Shown: positions 26,160-35,787 of the stretch, piece by piece
Layout: every line of letters begins with the position of its first letter
Numbering within the stretch: the first letter of the stretch is position 1
Assembly: GCA_002471575.1 (NCBI GenBank)
Contig: DKQG01000034.1
Span: 35,651 to 99,650 of the forward strand
Source of the DNA: Alphaproteobacteria bacterium UBA7314
GTDB lineage: Bacteria; Pseudomonadota; Alphaproteobacteria; MPNO01; UBA830
Reading direction: 5' to 3'
DNA length: 64,000 bases
Notes under the pieces: generated by a model
Databases searched by the model: none
Seen by the model: only the letters and a program-made list of their open reading frames with translations
What the model was told of the DNA's origin: nothing
Program-made: the position numbers and the translations under genes

Positions 26160-26705
26160 ATGCGCTTTTCATACGTCGTCTGTGCGTTGGCTGGGCTTGC
26201 CCTTGCCGCGTGCGAATCCTCTCCCGAACTGAATTCAACCGCGACCGCTGACGGTTCGTCGAACTCTGGCGCTTCTTCTGCGGGAACCGGTGGTCCCGTG
26301 ACCAGCGGCGTTGTTTCGCGAGAGGTAACGCAGGCGCCAGGCAGCGTCGAGGATTTCGTCGTTAATGTTGGCGACCGTGTACTGTTCGGTTTTGATCGCT
26401 TTGATCTTGCTCCCGATGCCCTTACAACGATAGAGAATCAGGTGGTTTGGCTCAAACGCTATCCTGGTGTTACCATAATGGTCGAGGGTCATGCGGACGA
26501 GCGTGGTACGCGTGAATACAACCTGGCGCTTGGAGAACGCCGGGCGAATTCGGTGCGTGATTACATGATAGCTCTTGGGGTAGACCCGAACCGTGTGAAA
26601 ACGATCTCCTACGGCAAGGAACGCCCAGTCGATCCGGCGTCGAATGAAGACGCGTGGGAACGAAACCGGCGTGCGGTGACGGTGGTCGATGGAACTACCG
26701 GCTGA
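26160..26705 (+). CDS. pal: peptidoglycan-associated lipoprotein Pal
   Basis: A 181-residue outer-membrane lipoprotein. The signal peptide ends in the lipobox LALAAC, giving a lipidated Cys near residue 17, followed by a Ser/Gly/Ala-rich linker. The OmpA-like peptidoglycan-binding domain has VLFGFDRFDLAPDALTTIEN, VEGHADERGTREYNLALGER and RRAVTVVDG at the end. ATG 26160 is preferred to the upstream in-frame TTG 26145 because it places the lipoprotein signal correctly. A 160-base gap separates it from tolB. Confidence 0.95.
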   Translation: MRFSYVVCALAGLALAACESSPELNSTATADGSSNSGASSAGTGGPVTSGVVSREVTQAPGSVEDFVVNVGDRVLFGFDRFDLAPDALTTIENQVVWLKRYPGVTIMVEGHADERGTREYNLALGERRANSVRDYMIALGVDPNRVKTISYGKERPVDPASNEDAWERNRRAVTVVDGTTG

Positions 26706-26762
26706 ACGACATCGGAACCGACTGCCTTATTTCAGCCATGTTGGGCCGAAATAATTCGCCCA

Positions 26763-26797
26763 GAGACGGTTTCAACTACGGAGACGGTTTCAACTAC
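26763..26797. repeat. 18-base tandem duplication
   Basis: The unit GAGACGGTTTCAACTACG occurs twice head to tail (26763-26780, then 26781-26797 with the last base changed), 17 bases upstream of cpoB. It looks like a recent slippage or duplication event in the pal-cpoB spacer. Confidence 0.85.
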
Positions 26798-26814
26798 AAG
26801 GGCAGATCTGCGGC

Positions 26815-27906
26815 ATGACACTCCGGGTGAAATACCCACGCGCAGCGGTTGTGGCAGCGTGCACAGTGCTCGCCTGCCTGATCCCGGTCGGCGTATCGGC
26901 TCAGAATCCCGGCATACAGGAACTCCTGAACCGTGTCGATCGCTTGCAGCGCGAACTGACGGCGCTTCAACGCCATGTGTATCAGGATAAAACTGCGCCG
27001 GCTAATCCCGGTCAACCGTCTTCCGCTGTGCCTGCCGATCCTCGTATGGCGGCCCGGCATTCAGTCCGTATCGCGCAGCTTGAAAACGAAATCAGCCGCC
27101 TCACCGGCCGAATGGAGGAGATCGATTTTGCTCTTAACAGGATCGAGGCGCGTCTGGACAAGCTGGTTGTCGACCTAGATCAGAGATTGACTGCGCTTGA
27201 AAGGGGGGGGCGCCGCATTTCCGATGCGGAAACGCCCCTGCCCGTTTCGGTGCCGCCCAATGAGAGCCTAAATCTTCGACCGCTTCCGGAACGGGCACCA
27301 GCTCTCACTCCGCCCGCGGCTTCTGCCGTGCCTGTTCCGGCGCCTGCGCGTCCTGTTCCCTCTCAGCCCGGAGTGCTGGGTACTATCCCGAAAGATCTCG
27401 CTGTCACGAAGCCCCGTGGGCCGAAAACAGTGTCGAGCGCACCTCCTCCTGCGCGGCCCGCCGACGTGCCGACGGCGTCTGTCGCTCTTTCGGCCGAGAC
27501 ACCTGCGCTGCCCCCCGGGACGCCAAAATCACAATACGACTACGCGCTATCGCTGATGCTTGGGCAGCAGGATTTCGCCGCCGCAGAGCGAGCATTGAAA
27601 GCGTTTGTAGAACAGCATCCACAGGATGATCTGGCGGGTAATGCGCAGTATTGGCTTGGCGAAACCTACTATGTACGCAGGAGTTATCAGAACGCGGCGT
27701 TCGCGTTCGCAGAGGGGTACCAAAGATACCCCAAAAACAGGAAAGCGCCGGATAGCCTTCTGAAACTCGGTATGTCGCTCAGCCGGATGGGAAAACGAAA
27801 AGAGGCGTGCACGGCTTTTTCCCGGTTTCTTTCCAAATATACGAGGGCGAACGACCGCCTGAAGGCGCGCATCGATCGCGAGCGGCGCCAGGCGAAGTGC
27901 CGTTGA
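26815..27906 (+). CDS. cpoB: cell division coordinator CpoB (YbgF)
   Basis: A 363-residue periplasmic protein with a signal peptide ending near VSAQ (residue about 30). A trimerising coiled coil (LLNRVDRLQRELTALQ, IAQLENEISRLTGRMEEIDF) is followed by a Pro/Ala-rich linker (about 140-235). The C-terminal TPR domain (about 240-363) includes YDYALSLMLGQQDFAAAERA, NAQYWLGETYYVR and DSLLKLGMSLSRMGKRKEAC. It coordinates Tol-Pal with wall synthesis in other species. ATG 26815 is the only good start. Its TGA overlaps the TTG start of tilS. Confidence 0.93.
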   Translation: MTLRVKYPRAAVVAACTVLACLIPVGVSAQNPGIQELLNRVDRLQRELTALQRHVYQDKTAPANPGQPSSAVPADPRMAARHSVRIAQLENEISRLTGRMEEIDFALNRIEARLDKLVVDLDQRLTALERGGRRISDAETPLPVSVPPNESLNLRPLPERAPALTPPAASAVPVPAPARPVPSQPGVLGTIPKDLAVTKPRGPKTVSSAPPPARPADVPTASVALSAETPALPPGTPKSQYDYALSLMLGQQDFAAAERALKAFVEQHPQDDLAGNAQYWLGETYYVRRSYQNAAFAFAEGYQRYPKNRKAPDSLLKLGMSLSRMGKRKEACTAFSRFLSKYTRANDRLKARIDRERRQAKCR

Positions 27907-29258
27907 CAGACTGGAGCACGCCCGCCACCTTTTTTGATCCTGATGGACCGGTTACACGGGATGAATTTGCTCAACAGATGACGGTCGCCGGGCCGTTCCC
28001 CGCTTCCGCAAGTCTCGCCGTCGCGGTGTCCGGCGGCGCGGACAGCATGTCGATGCTTTTGCTTTTGAGTGACTGGGCAAGGGCGACCGGCAGATCGCTA
28101 ACCGCGTTAACGGTAGATCACGGATTGCGTCCTGAATCGGCGGATGAGGCCAGGCAGGTCGGCCGTTGGTGCGCATTGCTAGGGGTGTCTCATGAGGTAC
28201 TGCGCTGGTCGGGCGAAAAGCCGGCGCATCGCGTCCAGGAAGAAGCGCGGCGTGCCCGTTACGATTTGATGGAATCCTGGTGCGCCAAACACGACATCGA
28301 AAACCTTTTCGTGGCGCACACCGAGGACGACCAGGCCGAGACATTTTTGTTCCGGATGAGCCGCGGCAGCGGTCCCGCTGGGTTGGCGGCGATGCCTCTG
28401 GTGTCCTATCGCGCCCGGGTTCGGGTCATCCGGCCGCTTCTGACAATCGGCCGGCAACGCCTTGAAACGACGTTGAAAGCAGCGGGACAGGCATGGGTGG
28501 AAGACCCCGGCAATACCGACCGCCGTTATGCCCGGGTCCGGGTTCGCAATCGTCTGGCAGAACTGGATACTAACGGCATTTCGGCGGCGGCGGTTGCGGG
28601 TACCGCGCGCATCTTCGGCCGCCTGCGCGCCGCACGTGAGAATCAGGTTGCTCGGCTGGCCGCAGAGGCTGTGACGATTTACCCTGAGGGGTACGCCGAC
28701 ATCGATCGAATGGCCCTGACCAAGGCCGACCCGGAAATTGCAATGCTTTTGACGTCGGCCCTGATCGCCCAAACTGGTGGCCGGGAATTTGCCCCTAAAC
28801 GCGCACGCACCGCGAGTTTATTCCGTGCTCTGATTGTCGGTCCGGAGACAATCACCCGCACTTTGGGCGGCTGTGTGATATCGGCCTCTGCTGCGCGTGT
28901 TCGATTGTGGCGGGAACCCGGGACCATTTCGCATGAAATCCCCATTTCCGGTGGGATGTCCGCCATTTGGGATCGGCGTTTTCTTGTTACCCTCAGGTCC
29001 GCTTCACGTAGGGCAGCCGTGTCCGTTTCAGCGCTCGGCCGGGGCGGCTGGGAGGCGATCGCTGCTGATATCGGCAGCGATTTCAGACACATTCCCGGAC
29101 CGGTCCGCTACGGATTGCCGGCAATCCGCAGGGAAGGCTACATTCTGCAGGTGTGGCATCTTGACTACCGTTCTTCCCGGATTTCTGAAAATATCATGGA
29201 AAATGCGGTATTCAAGGTCCGATCGCCGTTTTCGGGACCGCCGTTTTGGGTTGCTTAA
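27903..29258 (+). CDS. tilS: tRNA(Ile)-lysidine synthase
   Basis: A 451-residue N-type ATP pyrophosphatase that converts the wobble C34 of the CAU-anticodon tRNA-Ile to lysidine. The PP-loop SGGADSMSM lies at about residues 40-50. It is followed by LTALTVDHGLRPESADEARQ, the FVAHTEDDQAETFLFRMSRG motif (about 130-150) and WVEDPGNTDRRYARVRVRN. TTG 27903 overlaps the cpoB stop (TTGA), pointing to coupled translation. The C-terminal domain is less conserved but of normal length. This is an essential enzyme in most bacteria. Confidence 0.93.
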   Translation: MTDWSTPATFFDPDGPVTRDEFAQQMTVAGPFPASASLAVAVSGGADSMSMLLLLSDWARATGRSLTALTVDHGLRPESADEARQVGRWCALLGVSHEVLRWSGEKPAHRVQEEARRARYDLMESWCAKHDIENLFVAHTEDDQAETFLFRMSRGSGPAGLAAMPLVSYRARVRVIRPLLTIGRQRLETTLKAAGQAWVEDPGNTDRRYARVRVRNRLAELDTNGISAAAVAGTARIFGRLRAARENQVARLAAEAVTIYPEGYADIDRMALTKADPEIAMLLTSALIAQTGGREFAPKRARTASLFRALIVGPETITRTLGGCVISASAARVRLWREPGTISHEIPISGGMSAIWDRRFLVTLRSASRRAAVSVSALGRGGWEAIAADIGSDFRHIPGPVRYGLPAIRREGYILQVWHLDYRSSRISENIMENAVFKVRSPFSGPPFWVA

Positions 29259-29358
29259 CCGGTGTATAGCACTATGTATGTAGCACGAATGCCATAAGAG
29301 TACGTGACGGGATTACAGCGTGCGAGCTGTACCCGTCGAGCTTCAGGATACAGGATCA

Positions 29359-31293
29359 TTGAACAACTTCGGTAAAAACATAGCCCTCTGGGTGATTATT
29401 CTTCTTCTGCTGTTTGCGCTGTTCAATCTGTTCCAGCAGCCGTCGGGCCGTAGCAACCAATCGGGTATTCCCTACTCCACCTTCCTCGCCGATGTTGAGG
29501 GCGGCCAGATCGAAACGGTCACGATTAAGGGCCGGTCTATTTCCGGCGTGCGCAAGGACGGTCGCTCATTCTCGACCTACGCGCCGAACGACCCCAATTT
29601 GATCGAGAAGCTCGACAAAACCGGTGTCGTAATTGACGCCGCGCCGGCCGACGACGGATCCCCGTCGCTGCTAAACATCCTGATCTCTTGGTTCCCAATG
29701 CTGTTGCTGATCGGGGTCTGGATTTTCTTTATGCGGCAGATGCAGGGTGGCGGCGGCAAGGCTATGGGCTTCGGCAAGTCCAAGGCACGTCTGCTGACGG
29801 AACGTTCCGGCCGCGTCACTTTCGAAGACGTTGCGGGTATAGAGGAAGCGAAACAGGAACTAGAAGAAGTCGTCGAATTCCTGCGCGATCCACAGAAATT
29901 CCAGCGCCTCGGCGGTAAGATACCCAAGGGGGTCCTGCTGGTTGGTCCGCCCGGGACCGGTAAAACGCTGCTTGCCCGCGCTATTGCCGGCGAGGCGAAT
30001 GTGCCCTTCTTTACAATCTCCGGTTCAGATTTCGTCGAGATGTTCGTCGGCGTCGGCGCCAGCCGAGTTCGCGACATGTTCGAACAGGGCAAGAAAAATG
30101 CGCCCTGCATTATATTCATCGACGAAATCGACGCCGTCGGTCGCCACCGTGGCGCCGGTCTGGGTGGCGGCAACGACGAGCGCGAACAGACGCTGAACCA
30201 GCTGCTGGTCGAAATGGACGGTTTCGAGGCCAATGAGGGCGTGATCCTGATTGCTGCGACTAACCGTCCCGACGTGCTCGATCCCGCCTTGCTGCGTCCC
30301 GGCCGCTTCGACCGTCAGGTCGTGGTACCCAACCCCGACGTGCTGGGCCGAGAACAGATCCTAAAGGTTCACATGAAAAAAGTACCGTTGGCGCCGGATG
30401 TGGATGCCCGGGTCATAGCCCGCGGCACGCCCGGTTTCTCCGGTGCAGATCTTGCAAACCTCGTGAACGAGGCGGCACTTCTGGCTGCGCGAAAGAATAA
30501 GCGCCTGGTCACAATGGCTGAATTCGAAGACGCCAAGGATAAGGTGATGATGGGCGCCGAACGTCGGTCCATGGTCATGACTGAGGACGAGAAAAAGCTT
30601 ACCGCATATCATGAGGCTGGCCATGCACTGGTGGCACTGTCCGTACCGAAACACGATCCGCTGCACAAGGTTACGATCATTCCGCGCGGTCGTGCGCTAG
30701 GGGTCACGATGTCATTGCCCGAAAGAGACAAGTATTCGATGACCAAGGTGGAAATGACTTCGAAACTAGCGATGATGTTTGGTGGCCGCGTGGCCGAGGA
30801 GCTGATTTTCGGCGAAGAAAATGTCACCACCGGCGCTGGAAACGACATCCAGCAGGCGACCGGACTTGCTCGCAGCATGGTGACCGAATACGGATTTTCC
30901 GAGAAACTCGGCCCGCTGCGGTACTCCGCCAACGAAGAAGAGGTTTTTCTAGGTCATTCCGTGACGCAGCAGAAAAATATGTCGGACCAGACAGCTGACA
31001 TGATCGATTCCGAAGTCCGTGGATTAATTGAGGAAGCCGAACAGACGGCGCGCCGGATTCTGATGGAACGCAATGAAGATCTGGAGAAGATTGCACAGGC
31101 GTTGTTGGAGTTCGAAAATCTCTCGGGCGATGAAATCGATTCGCTACTGAAGGGAGAGGACATTATCCGGCCGTCGACCGACGATCCGCCCAGCGGTGAG
31201 GGACGTAAATCGTCGGTGCCGACGTCGGGTAAGCGGAAACGCGGCGATGAGGGTTCCGGCGGCATGGAACCAGAGCCGCAGCCCGGCACCTGA
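29359..31293 (+). CDS. ftsH: ATP-dependent zinc metalloprotease FtsH
   Basis: A 644-residue membrane AAA+ protease that degrades short-lived and damaged membrane proteins. Two transmembrane segments lie at about 6-25 and 97-118 ([17 protein letters not shown]) with a periplasmic domain between. Walker A GPPGTGKT is near residue 195, Walker [16 protein letters not shown] follows, the second region of homology has [11 protein letters not shown], and the zinc motif HEAGH is at about 418. The frame extends to GTG 29320, but TTG 29359 (reading [12 protein letters not shown]) is the family start. A 100-base gap from tilS may hold its own promoter. Confidence 0.95.
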   Translation: MNNFGKNIALWVIILLLLFALFNLFQQPSGRSNQSGIPYSTFLADVEGGQIETVTIKGRSISGVRKDGRSFSTYAPNDPNLIEKLDKTGVVIDAAPADDGSPSLLNILISWFPMLLLIGVWIFFMRQMQGGGGKAMGFGKSKARLLTERSGRVTFEDVAGIEEAKQELEEVVEFLRDPQKFQRLGGKIPKGVLLVGPPGTGKTLLARAIAGEANVPFFTISGSDFVEMFVGVGASRVRDMFEQGKKNAPCIIFIDEIDAVGRHRGAGLGGGNDEREQTLNQLLVEMDGFEANEGVILIAATNRPDVLDPALLRPGRFDRQVVVPNPDVLGREQILKVHMKKVPLAPDVDARVIARGTPGFSGADLANLVNEAALLAARKNKRLVTMAEFEDAKDKVMMGAERRSMVMTEDEKKLTAYHEAGHALVALSVPKHDPLHKVTIIPRGRALGVTMSLPERDKYSMTKVEMTSKLAMMFGGRVAEELIFGEENVTTGAGNDIQQATGLARSMVTEYGFSEKLGPLRYSANEEEVFLGHSVTQQKNMSDQTADMIDSEVRGLIEEAEQTARRILMERNEDLEKIAQALLEFENLSGDEIDSLLKGEDIIRPSTDDPPSGEGRKSSVPTSGKRKRGDEGSGGMEPEPQPGT

Positions 31294-31317
31294 CGGGCCG
31301 CAGGCCCGGCGATTGCT

Positions 31318-32397
31318 TTGAACGAGACCAGAAACGGCCCCGGCTCCGACAGGGGTCGTTTAGAGCCCGGGGCGGTAATTAATCCCGTTGGTCTGATGGG
31401 CGGTGCGGCGGCCAAGATGGCAATTGACGCAGGCGTGGCGTTCCCGATAGCCGGCGGTCCAATGGCATTTACCCACAAAGAAATTCTGCAACTTGATGAT
31501 ACCGGAGCGATCGTTGCGCATCTGTCGCCGGTCACGGACGGATCGGTCGAGTTAAAGGATATAACTGAAACTAGGAACATTTTTGCCGGTCGAGATCTTG
31601 CGCGTCCGCTGATTATGGGGGTGGTCAACGTCACGCCCGACAGTTTTTCGGATGGCGGCGTTCACGCGGATCCGAAGAAGGCGATTGTCCACGCCCTGTC
31701 CCTCATCGACGCTGGTTCGGATATCCTTGATATCGGTGGCGAGTCCACACGCCCCGGTGCGGCGCCCGTCGATATCACCGAGGAGTGCGACCGGATCCTG
31801 CCGGTGATCGAGGCGGCAGTCGCGGCGGGCGCCACGGTTTCCGTAGATACCCGCCGCGCGGAGACAATGCGGGCCGCGATCGACCATGGAGCCGCGATCG
31901 TTAACGACGTTACGGCGCTGGACGGCGATCCGGATTCTCTGGATGCCGTTGCCGAAACGGGCGCTGAAGTCATCCTTATGCACATGCAGGGGAAGCCCGA
32001 AACCATGCAGGATGCCCCTAAATATCGTCTCGCTTCTTTCGATGTCTTTCACTGGTTGAGAGCACGGGTAGAGGCGTGCGAGACAGCGGGCATTCCGCGG
32101 AGCAGGATAGCCGTCGACCCGGGTATCGGTTTCGGAAAAACGGATGTGCATAATATTGAATTACTGGATCGCGTCGGGCTTTTTCACGGGCTTGGCTGTG
32201 CAGTTGCCATCGGCGTGTCGCGCAAAAGCGTCATCGGGCACATTGCGGGAATAGAGAAACCCCGGGACCGTCAAGCGGGGACGTTGGTGGCAACGGCGAT
32301 TGCGCTCTCCAGGGGGGTGCAGATACACCGGGTCCACGATGTCGCTGCGGCCCGGCAGGCTGTAGCCATCTGGAATTCTCAGTTCGACAACGGGTGA
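31318..32397 (+). CDS. folP: dihydropteroate synthase
   Basis: A 359-residue folate-pathway enzyme that joins dihydropterin pyrophosphate to p-aminobenzoate. The TIM barrel begins around residue 97 with IMGVVNVTPDSFSDGGVHAD (signature 1), then DIGGESTRPGAAPV (signature 2), VSVDTRRAETMRAAID, NDVTALDGDPDSL, and ends with VAIGVSRKSVIG. An N-terminal extension of about 95 residues, containing LMGGAAAKMAIDAG and FPIAGGPMAF, is typical of Rhodospirillales homologs. The start is TTG 31318. It lies between ftsH and glmM, a common alphaproteobacterial order. Confidence 0.94.
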   Translation: MNETRNGPGSDRGRLEPGAVINPVGLMGGAAAKMAIDAGVAFPIAGGPMAFTHKEILQLDDTGAIVAHLSPVTDGSVELKDITETRNIFAGRDLARPLIMGVVNVTPDSFSDGGVHADPKKAIVHALSLIDAGSDILDIGGESTRPGAAPVDITEECDRILPVIEAAVAAGATVSVDTRRAETMRAAIDHGAAIVNDVTALDGDPDSLDAVAETGAEVILMHMQGKPETMQDAPKYRLASFDVFHWLRARVEACETAGIPRSRIAVDPGIGFGKTDVHNIELLDRVGLFHGLGCAVAIGVSRKSVIGHIAGIEKPRDRQAGTLVATAIALSRGVQIHRVHDVAAARQAVAIWNSQFDNG

Positions 32398-32483
32398 AAA
32401 TCACGGAGCTTGTTGCTATACATTCCCGTGTTTGCCGGCAATAACAAAATACCGGTACTAGGGAGCTCATTGAGCAATCAGAA

Positions 32484-33830
32484 ATGGTGCGTAATTATTT
32501 TGGGACGGACGGCATTCGCGGCAGCGCGAACACCGATCCGATGACCGCGGAGGTCGCCCTCCGCGTTGGCATGGCCGCGGGCCGCATATTCACCCGTGGC
32601 GCGCATCGGCATTCAGTGGTGATAGGCAAGGATACCCGGCTGTCTGGCTATATGTTGGAACCGGCCCTGGCAGCCGGATTCGTCTCCATGGGTATGGATG
32701 TTATCTTCGTTGGCCCGATGCCCACACCGGCGGTTGCGATGCTGACGCGGTCTTTGCGGGCCGATCTGGGCGTAATGATATCTGCATCGCACAATCCGTT
32801 CCACGATAACGGCATCAAGCTGTTCGGACCCGACGGCTACAAGCTGTCGGATGAGACCGAAGAGCAGATCGAGAATATGATCGAGAGCGACATGAGTTCG
32901 GATCTGGCTGAATCCGCCTATCTCGGCCGCGCGAAGCGGCTCGACGATGCTGAAGGCCGCTACATCGAATTCGTTAAGAACACGTTCCCCAAGGGACGCC
33001 GTCTCGACGGGCTGAAAATCGTGATCGACTGCGCCAACGGGGCCGCCTACAAGGTCGCGCCGACCGCGTTGTGGGAATTGGGCGCCGAGGTCGTCACCTA
33101 CGGCGTCGAACCCGATGGTTTCAATATCAACAAGCACTGCGGCAGCACCGACACCTCTACCATGTGTCGGATGGTGCGCGAACACGGCGCTGATATCGGT
33201 GTTGCACTCGATGGCGATGCCGACCGGGTGCTGATCGCAGACGAAACCGGCACGTTACTAGACGGAGATCAGCTTATGGGGACCGTCGCCGAGTCCTGGT
33301 ATCGGACAGGCAAGCTGACCGGCGGCGGTATTGTCGCCACGATTATGTCAAATTTGGGTCTGGAACACTATCTGCGCGACATCGGGTTGACGATGGCGCG
33401 TACCCAGGTCGGAGACCGCTACGTTGTCGAATACATGCGCGCCCATGGTTTCAATGTCGGCGGCGAACAGTCCGGCCATATCGTGCTTAGCGACTATACC
33501 ACGACCGGAGACGGCCTAATCGCCGCGTTGGAGGTTCTTGCGGCTTTGGTGGACTCCGATCGGCCTGTAAGCGAAATCGGCCGCCGCTTCTCGCCTCTGC
33601 CGCAGGTGCTGGAAAACGTCCGTTTCGGTAGCAGCCCGCCGCTCGAACATGCCACTGTGATAGAGGCCGTCAGCGATGGCGAAGCCCGGTTGAAGGACAG
33701 CGGGCGAATCCTGATTCGGAAGTCTGGCACAGAACCCGTCATCCGCGTTATGGCAGAAGGCGAAGACGAGACACTGGTTCAGAGTGTGGTGACTGAGATC
33801 GTCACAGCGATCGAACAGGCGTCGGACTGA
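32484..33830 (+). CDS. glmM: phosphoglucosamine mutase
   Basis: A 448-residue alpha-D-phosphohexomutase that makes glucosamine 1-phosphate for peptidoglycan and lipopolysaccharide. Visible features are [20 protein letters not shown] at the start, the active-site phosphoserine loop in [18 protein letters not shown] (about residues 98-115), the metal loop [16 protein letters not shown] (about 240), and the [19 protein letters not shown] sugar loop. The C-terminal [16 protein letters not shown] phosphate-binding loop is intact. The start is ATG 32484. Confidence 0.96.
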   Translation: MVRNYFGTDGIRGSANTDPMTAEVALRVGMAAGRIFTRGAHRHSVVIGKDTRLSGYMLEPALAAGFVSMGMDVIFVGPMPTPAVAMLTRSLRADLGVMISASHNPFHDNGIKLFGPDGYKLSDETEEQIENMIESDMSSDLAESAYLGRAKRLDDAEGRYIEFVKNTFPKGRRLDGLKIVIDCANGAAYKVAPTALWELGAEVVTYGVEPDGFNINKHCGSTDTSTMCRMVREHGADIGVALDGDADRVLIADETGTLLDGDQLMGTVAESWYRTGKLTGGGIVATIMSNLGLEHYLRDIGLTMARTQVGDRYVVEYMRAHGFNVGGEQSGHIVLSDYTTTGDGLIAALEVLAALVDSDRPVSEIGRRFSPLPQVLENVRFGSSPPLEHATVIEAVSDGEARLKDSGRILIRKSGTEPVIRVMAEGEDETLVQSVVTEIVTAIEQASD

Positions 33831-33851
33831 TCGCAGCATGAAAGATGTCAG

Positions 33852-34658
33852 ATGAAGGGACGGGTCCTGATCGTCGCCGGGTCGGATTCCGGTGGCGGAG
33901 CCGGTATTCAGGCGGATATCAAGGCGGTGACTGCGTTGCACGGGTTCGCTATGACCGCAGTCACGGCCCTAACAGCGCAGAATACGCTCGGCGTCCATGA
34001 CGTGTACCCAGTCGATACTGGATTTATCCAGACCCAGATGCATGTTGTTCTCAGCGATCTCGGGGCGGACAGCCTGAAGACCGGTATGCTCCATAGCTCA
34101 GCGGTGATCGAAGCCGTGTGCGAGGTTGCCGAGACCGAAGCTTCGGGAATTCCGTTGGTGGTCGATCCTGTGATGGTCGCCAAGGGCGGGGCGGCGCTTC
34201 TCGGCATAGAAGCTGTTGCGGTGATGCGCGACCGCCTGTTGCCGCTATCCCGTGTGATTACGCCCAACATTCCGGAGGCCGAAACACTGCTCGGCATGGA
34301 AATTGGTACCCTCGATGCCATGAAGAGAGCAGCGGAGCTCTTGATGAAGAAAGGGGCCTCTGCGGTCCTAATTAAAGGCGGTCACATGACCGGCAAAGGT
34401 CTGACGGACGTACTGCTGGATGACGACGGTTTTCACCTATTCGAAACCGAACGTGTGGAAACGGTTCACACCCACGGCACCGGGTGCACTATGGCCTCTG
34501 CGATTGCTGCGGGAATTGCACAAGATATGCCATTGCCAGCGGCGGTGGGACGGGCCCAGGCCTACGTGGCGGCGGCTATCCGCGGGGCTCCGGGGTACGG
34601 GCAGGGGCACGGCCCCATCGACCACGGCCACACGGTACATCCCTTCGCGGTCGACTGA
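33852..34658 (+). CDS. thiD: hydroxymethylpyrimidine (phosphate) kinase
   Basis: A 268-residue ribokinase-fold enzyme that phosphorylates HMP and HMP-P for thiamine synthesis. It opens VLIVAGSDSGGGAGIQADIK, continues with HGFAMTAVTALTAQNTLGV and VVDPVMVAKGGAALL, and has the anion-hole motif VETVHTHGTGCTMASAIAAG near residue 210. The C-terminal tail (GHGPIDHGHTVHPFAVD) is slightly longer than usual. Its last residues merge into the PhzF-like remnant that follows in the same frame. It supplies substrate to ThiE, encoded 18 kb away. Confidence 0.94.
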   Translation: MKGRVLIVAGSDSGGGAGIQADIKAVTALHGFAMTAVTALTAQNTLGVHDVYPVDTGFIQTQMHVVLSDLGADSLKTGMLHSSAVIEAVCEVAETEASGIPLVVDPVMVAKGGAALLGIEAVAVMRDRLLPLSRVITPNIPEAETLLGMEIGTLDAMKRAAELLMKKGASAVLIKGGHMTGKGLTDVLLDDDGFHLFETERVETVHTHGTGCTMASAIAAGIAQDMPLPAAVGRAQAYVAAAIRGAPGYGQGHGPIDHGHTVHPFAVD

Positions 34659-35098
34659 CATGACAGCGCGGTTTTCGGGGGCAACCCGACAGTGGTCTGT
34701 CCGTTGACCGAATGGAAGCCCGGGCAATTTATGCAGGCCATCGACGCTAAAAACAAACTGTTGGAGACGGATTTTTTCCGCCGAAGGACGAAGTTTACGA
34801 TTCGCGCTGCTTCCCGCCCTCGCTCCCAGTGGAGCTGTGCGGGAATGCAACACCCGGATCCGCCTTTCTCATCCTGACGCGGATCTCACCGGATACAAAG
34901 AAGGTGCGCTTCGCGACCCTCAACGTGCCGCTCGACGTCGTACGCGACTGGGAATGTTTCTTCCCCGATTTTCCCGCTCATCCCCGCGTAGAAGTAGCTA
35001 GTCCACCTCAACTCTCGGACGGGCTGGGCGAACCGGACCTGGCAATCGAAACTCGATGTCCGTCAGATATTAGCGCGCGGCAGCAGGCCGGTCTGTAA
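34641..35098 (+). pseudogene. degraded PhzF-family isomerase
   Basis: Translation across the region gives two parts of a PhzF/YddE-type protein in two frames. The first (34659 onward, in the thiD frame) reads AVFGGNPTVVCPLTEWKPGQ, then FMQAIDAKNKLLETDFF. The second, after a frameshift near 34775, reads VELCGNATPGSAFLILTRIS and continues through VRFATLNVPLDVVRDWECFF to a stop at 35098. The FGGNP and LCGxAT motifs are family hallmarks. The C-terminal half of the usual 260-300 residues is missing, and several conserved positions are altered. The upstream end lies directly after the thiD stop. This is a decayed gene, not a functional isomerase. Confidence 0.75.
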
Positions 35099-35204
35099 AG
35101 ATCGGGGCGACAGGGTCAGTATCGGCGGTATGGCGGTGATATATCTCAGGGGCAGGATAAAGGTCTAGGCTCCGTTCGGGCGTCTTTCGCCGCCGGCCTC
35201 AGGT

Positions 35205-35699
35205 TTATCCGATCTTGCGCGGACCCAACACGCGGTCGCGATCTTCTTTGGAAATCATGTTGGTCAGAACGTCCCGGAAGCCCTGGACCGACTCAGCGCC
35301 GGCGTCGCGATATGCGTCAGCAAATCGCTGGCGCTGGCTTTCCGACAGGCGCCGTTCCAGTTCGACGCCCTTTTTCGTCAGTTCCAGCAGTCGCTGACGG
35401 CGGTCACGGGTGCCTTCGCGCTGCTCAATAAAACTTTCCCGGACAAGTTGTCCTAGAACGCGTGACAGGCTTTGCTTGGTGATCTTGAGGATGGCGAGCA
35501 GTTCGGAGACGTTGATGCCCGGGTTGCGGCCGACGAAGTAAATAACCCGGTGGTGCGCGCGTCCAAATCCGTATTCCGACAGAATGGCGTCCGGTTCCGC
35601 AGTGAAGTCGCGATAAGCGAAATACAGTAGCTCGATACCTTGGCGAATGTCCTCTTCGCGCAGGAACAGCGGATTGAAGCCAGAATTTATGTCAGTCAT
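35205..35699 (-). CDS. MarR family transcriptional regulator
   Basis: A 164-residue winged-helix regulator. The helix-turn-helix region reads INVSELLAILKITKQSLSRV (about residues 80-100) and the wing EQREGTRDRRQRLLELTKKG (about 110-130), both typical of MarR. It is divergent from the aminotransferase at 35788. A dyad overlaps its own start codon (35688-35708), implying autoregulation and possibly control of the neighbour. The effector is unknown. Confidence 0.9.
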   Translation of the reverse strand: MTDINSGFNPLFLREEDIRQGIELLYFAYRDFTAEPDAILSEYGFGRAHHRVIYFVGRNPGINVSELLAILKITKQSLSRVLGQLVRESFIEQREGTRDRRQRLLELTKKGVELERRLSESQRQRFADAYRDAGAESVQGFRDVLTNMISKEDRDRVLGPRKIG

Positions 35700-35711
35700 A
35701 TTGACATATAT
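35685..35711. promoter_or_regulatory. candidate MarR operator
   Basis: TATGTCA (35688-35694) and TGACATA (35702-35708) form a perfect inverted repeat with a seven-base spacer; nine of ten bases match when the arms are extended outward. Size and AT content suit a MarR dimer. The MarR start codon (35697-35699) sits inside the spacer, so binding would block its own expression. Confidence 0.55.
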
Positions 35712-35787
35712 GCCTTTGAATGTTAGTTACTGCAAGCCTCTTTCGAAACATTATGTCATTAAACGCCCGCGCTGGAGTAATAAACGC

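Noticed and set aside
33852..34658. TPP riboswitch near thiD or thiE
   Set aside because: I looked for the CUGAGA and related core sequences upstream of both genes and found none; both are internal to longer units.
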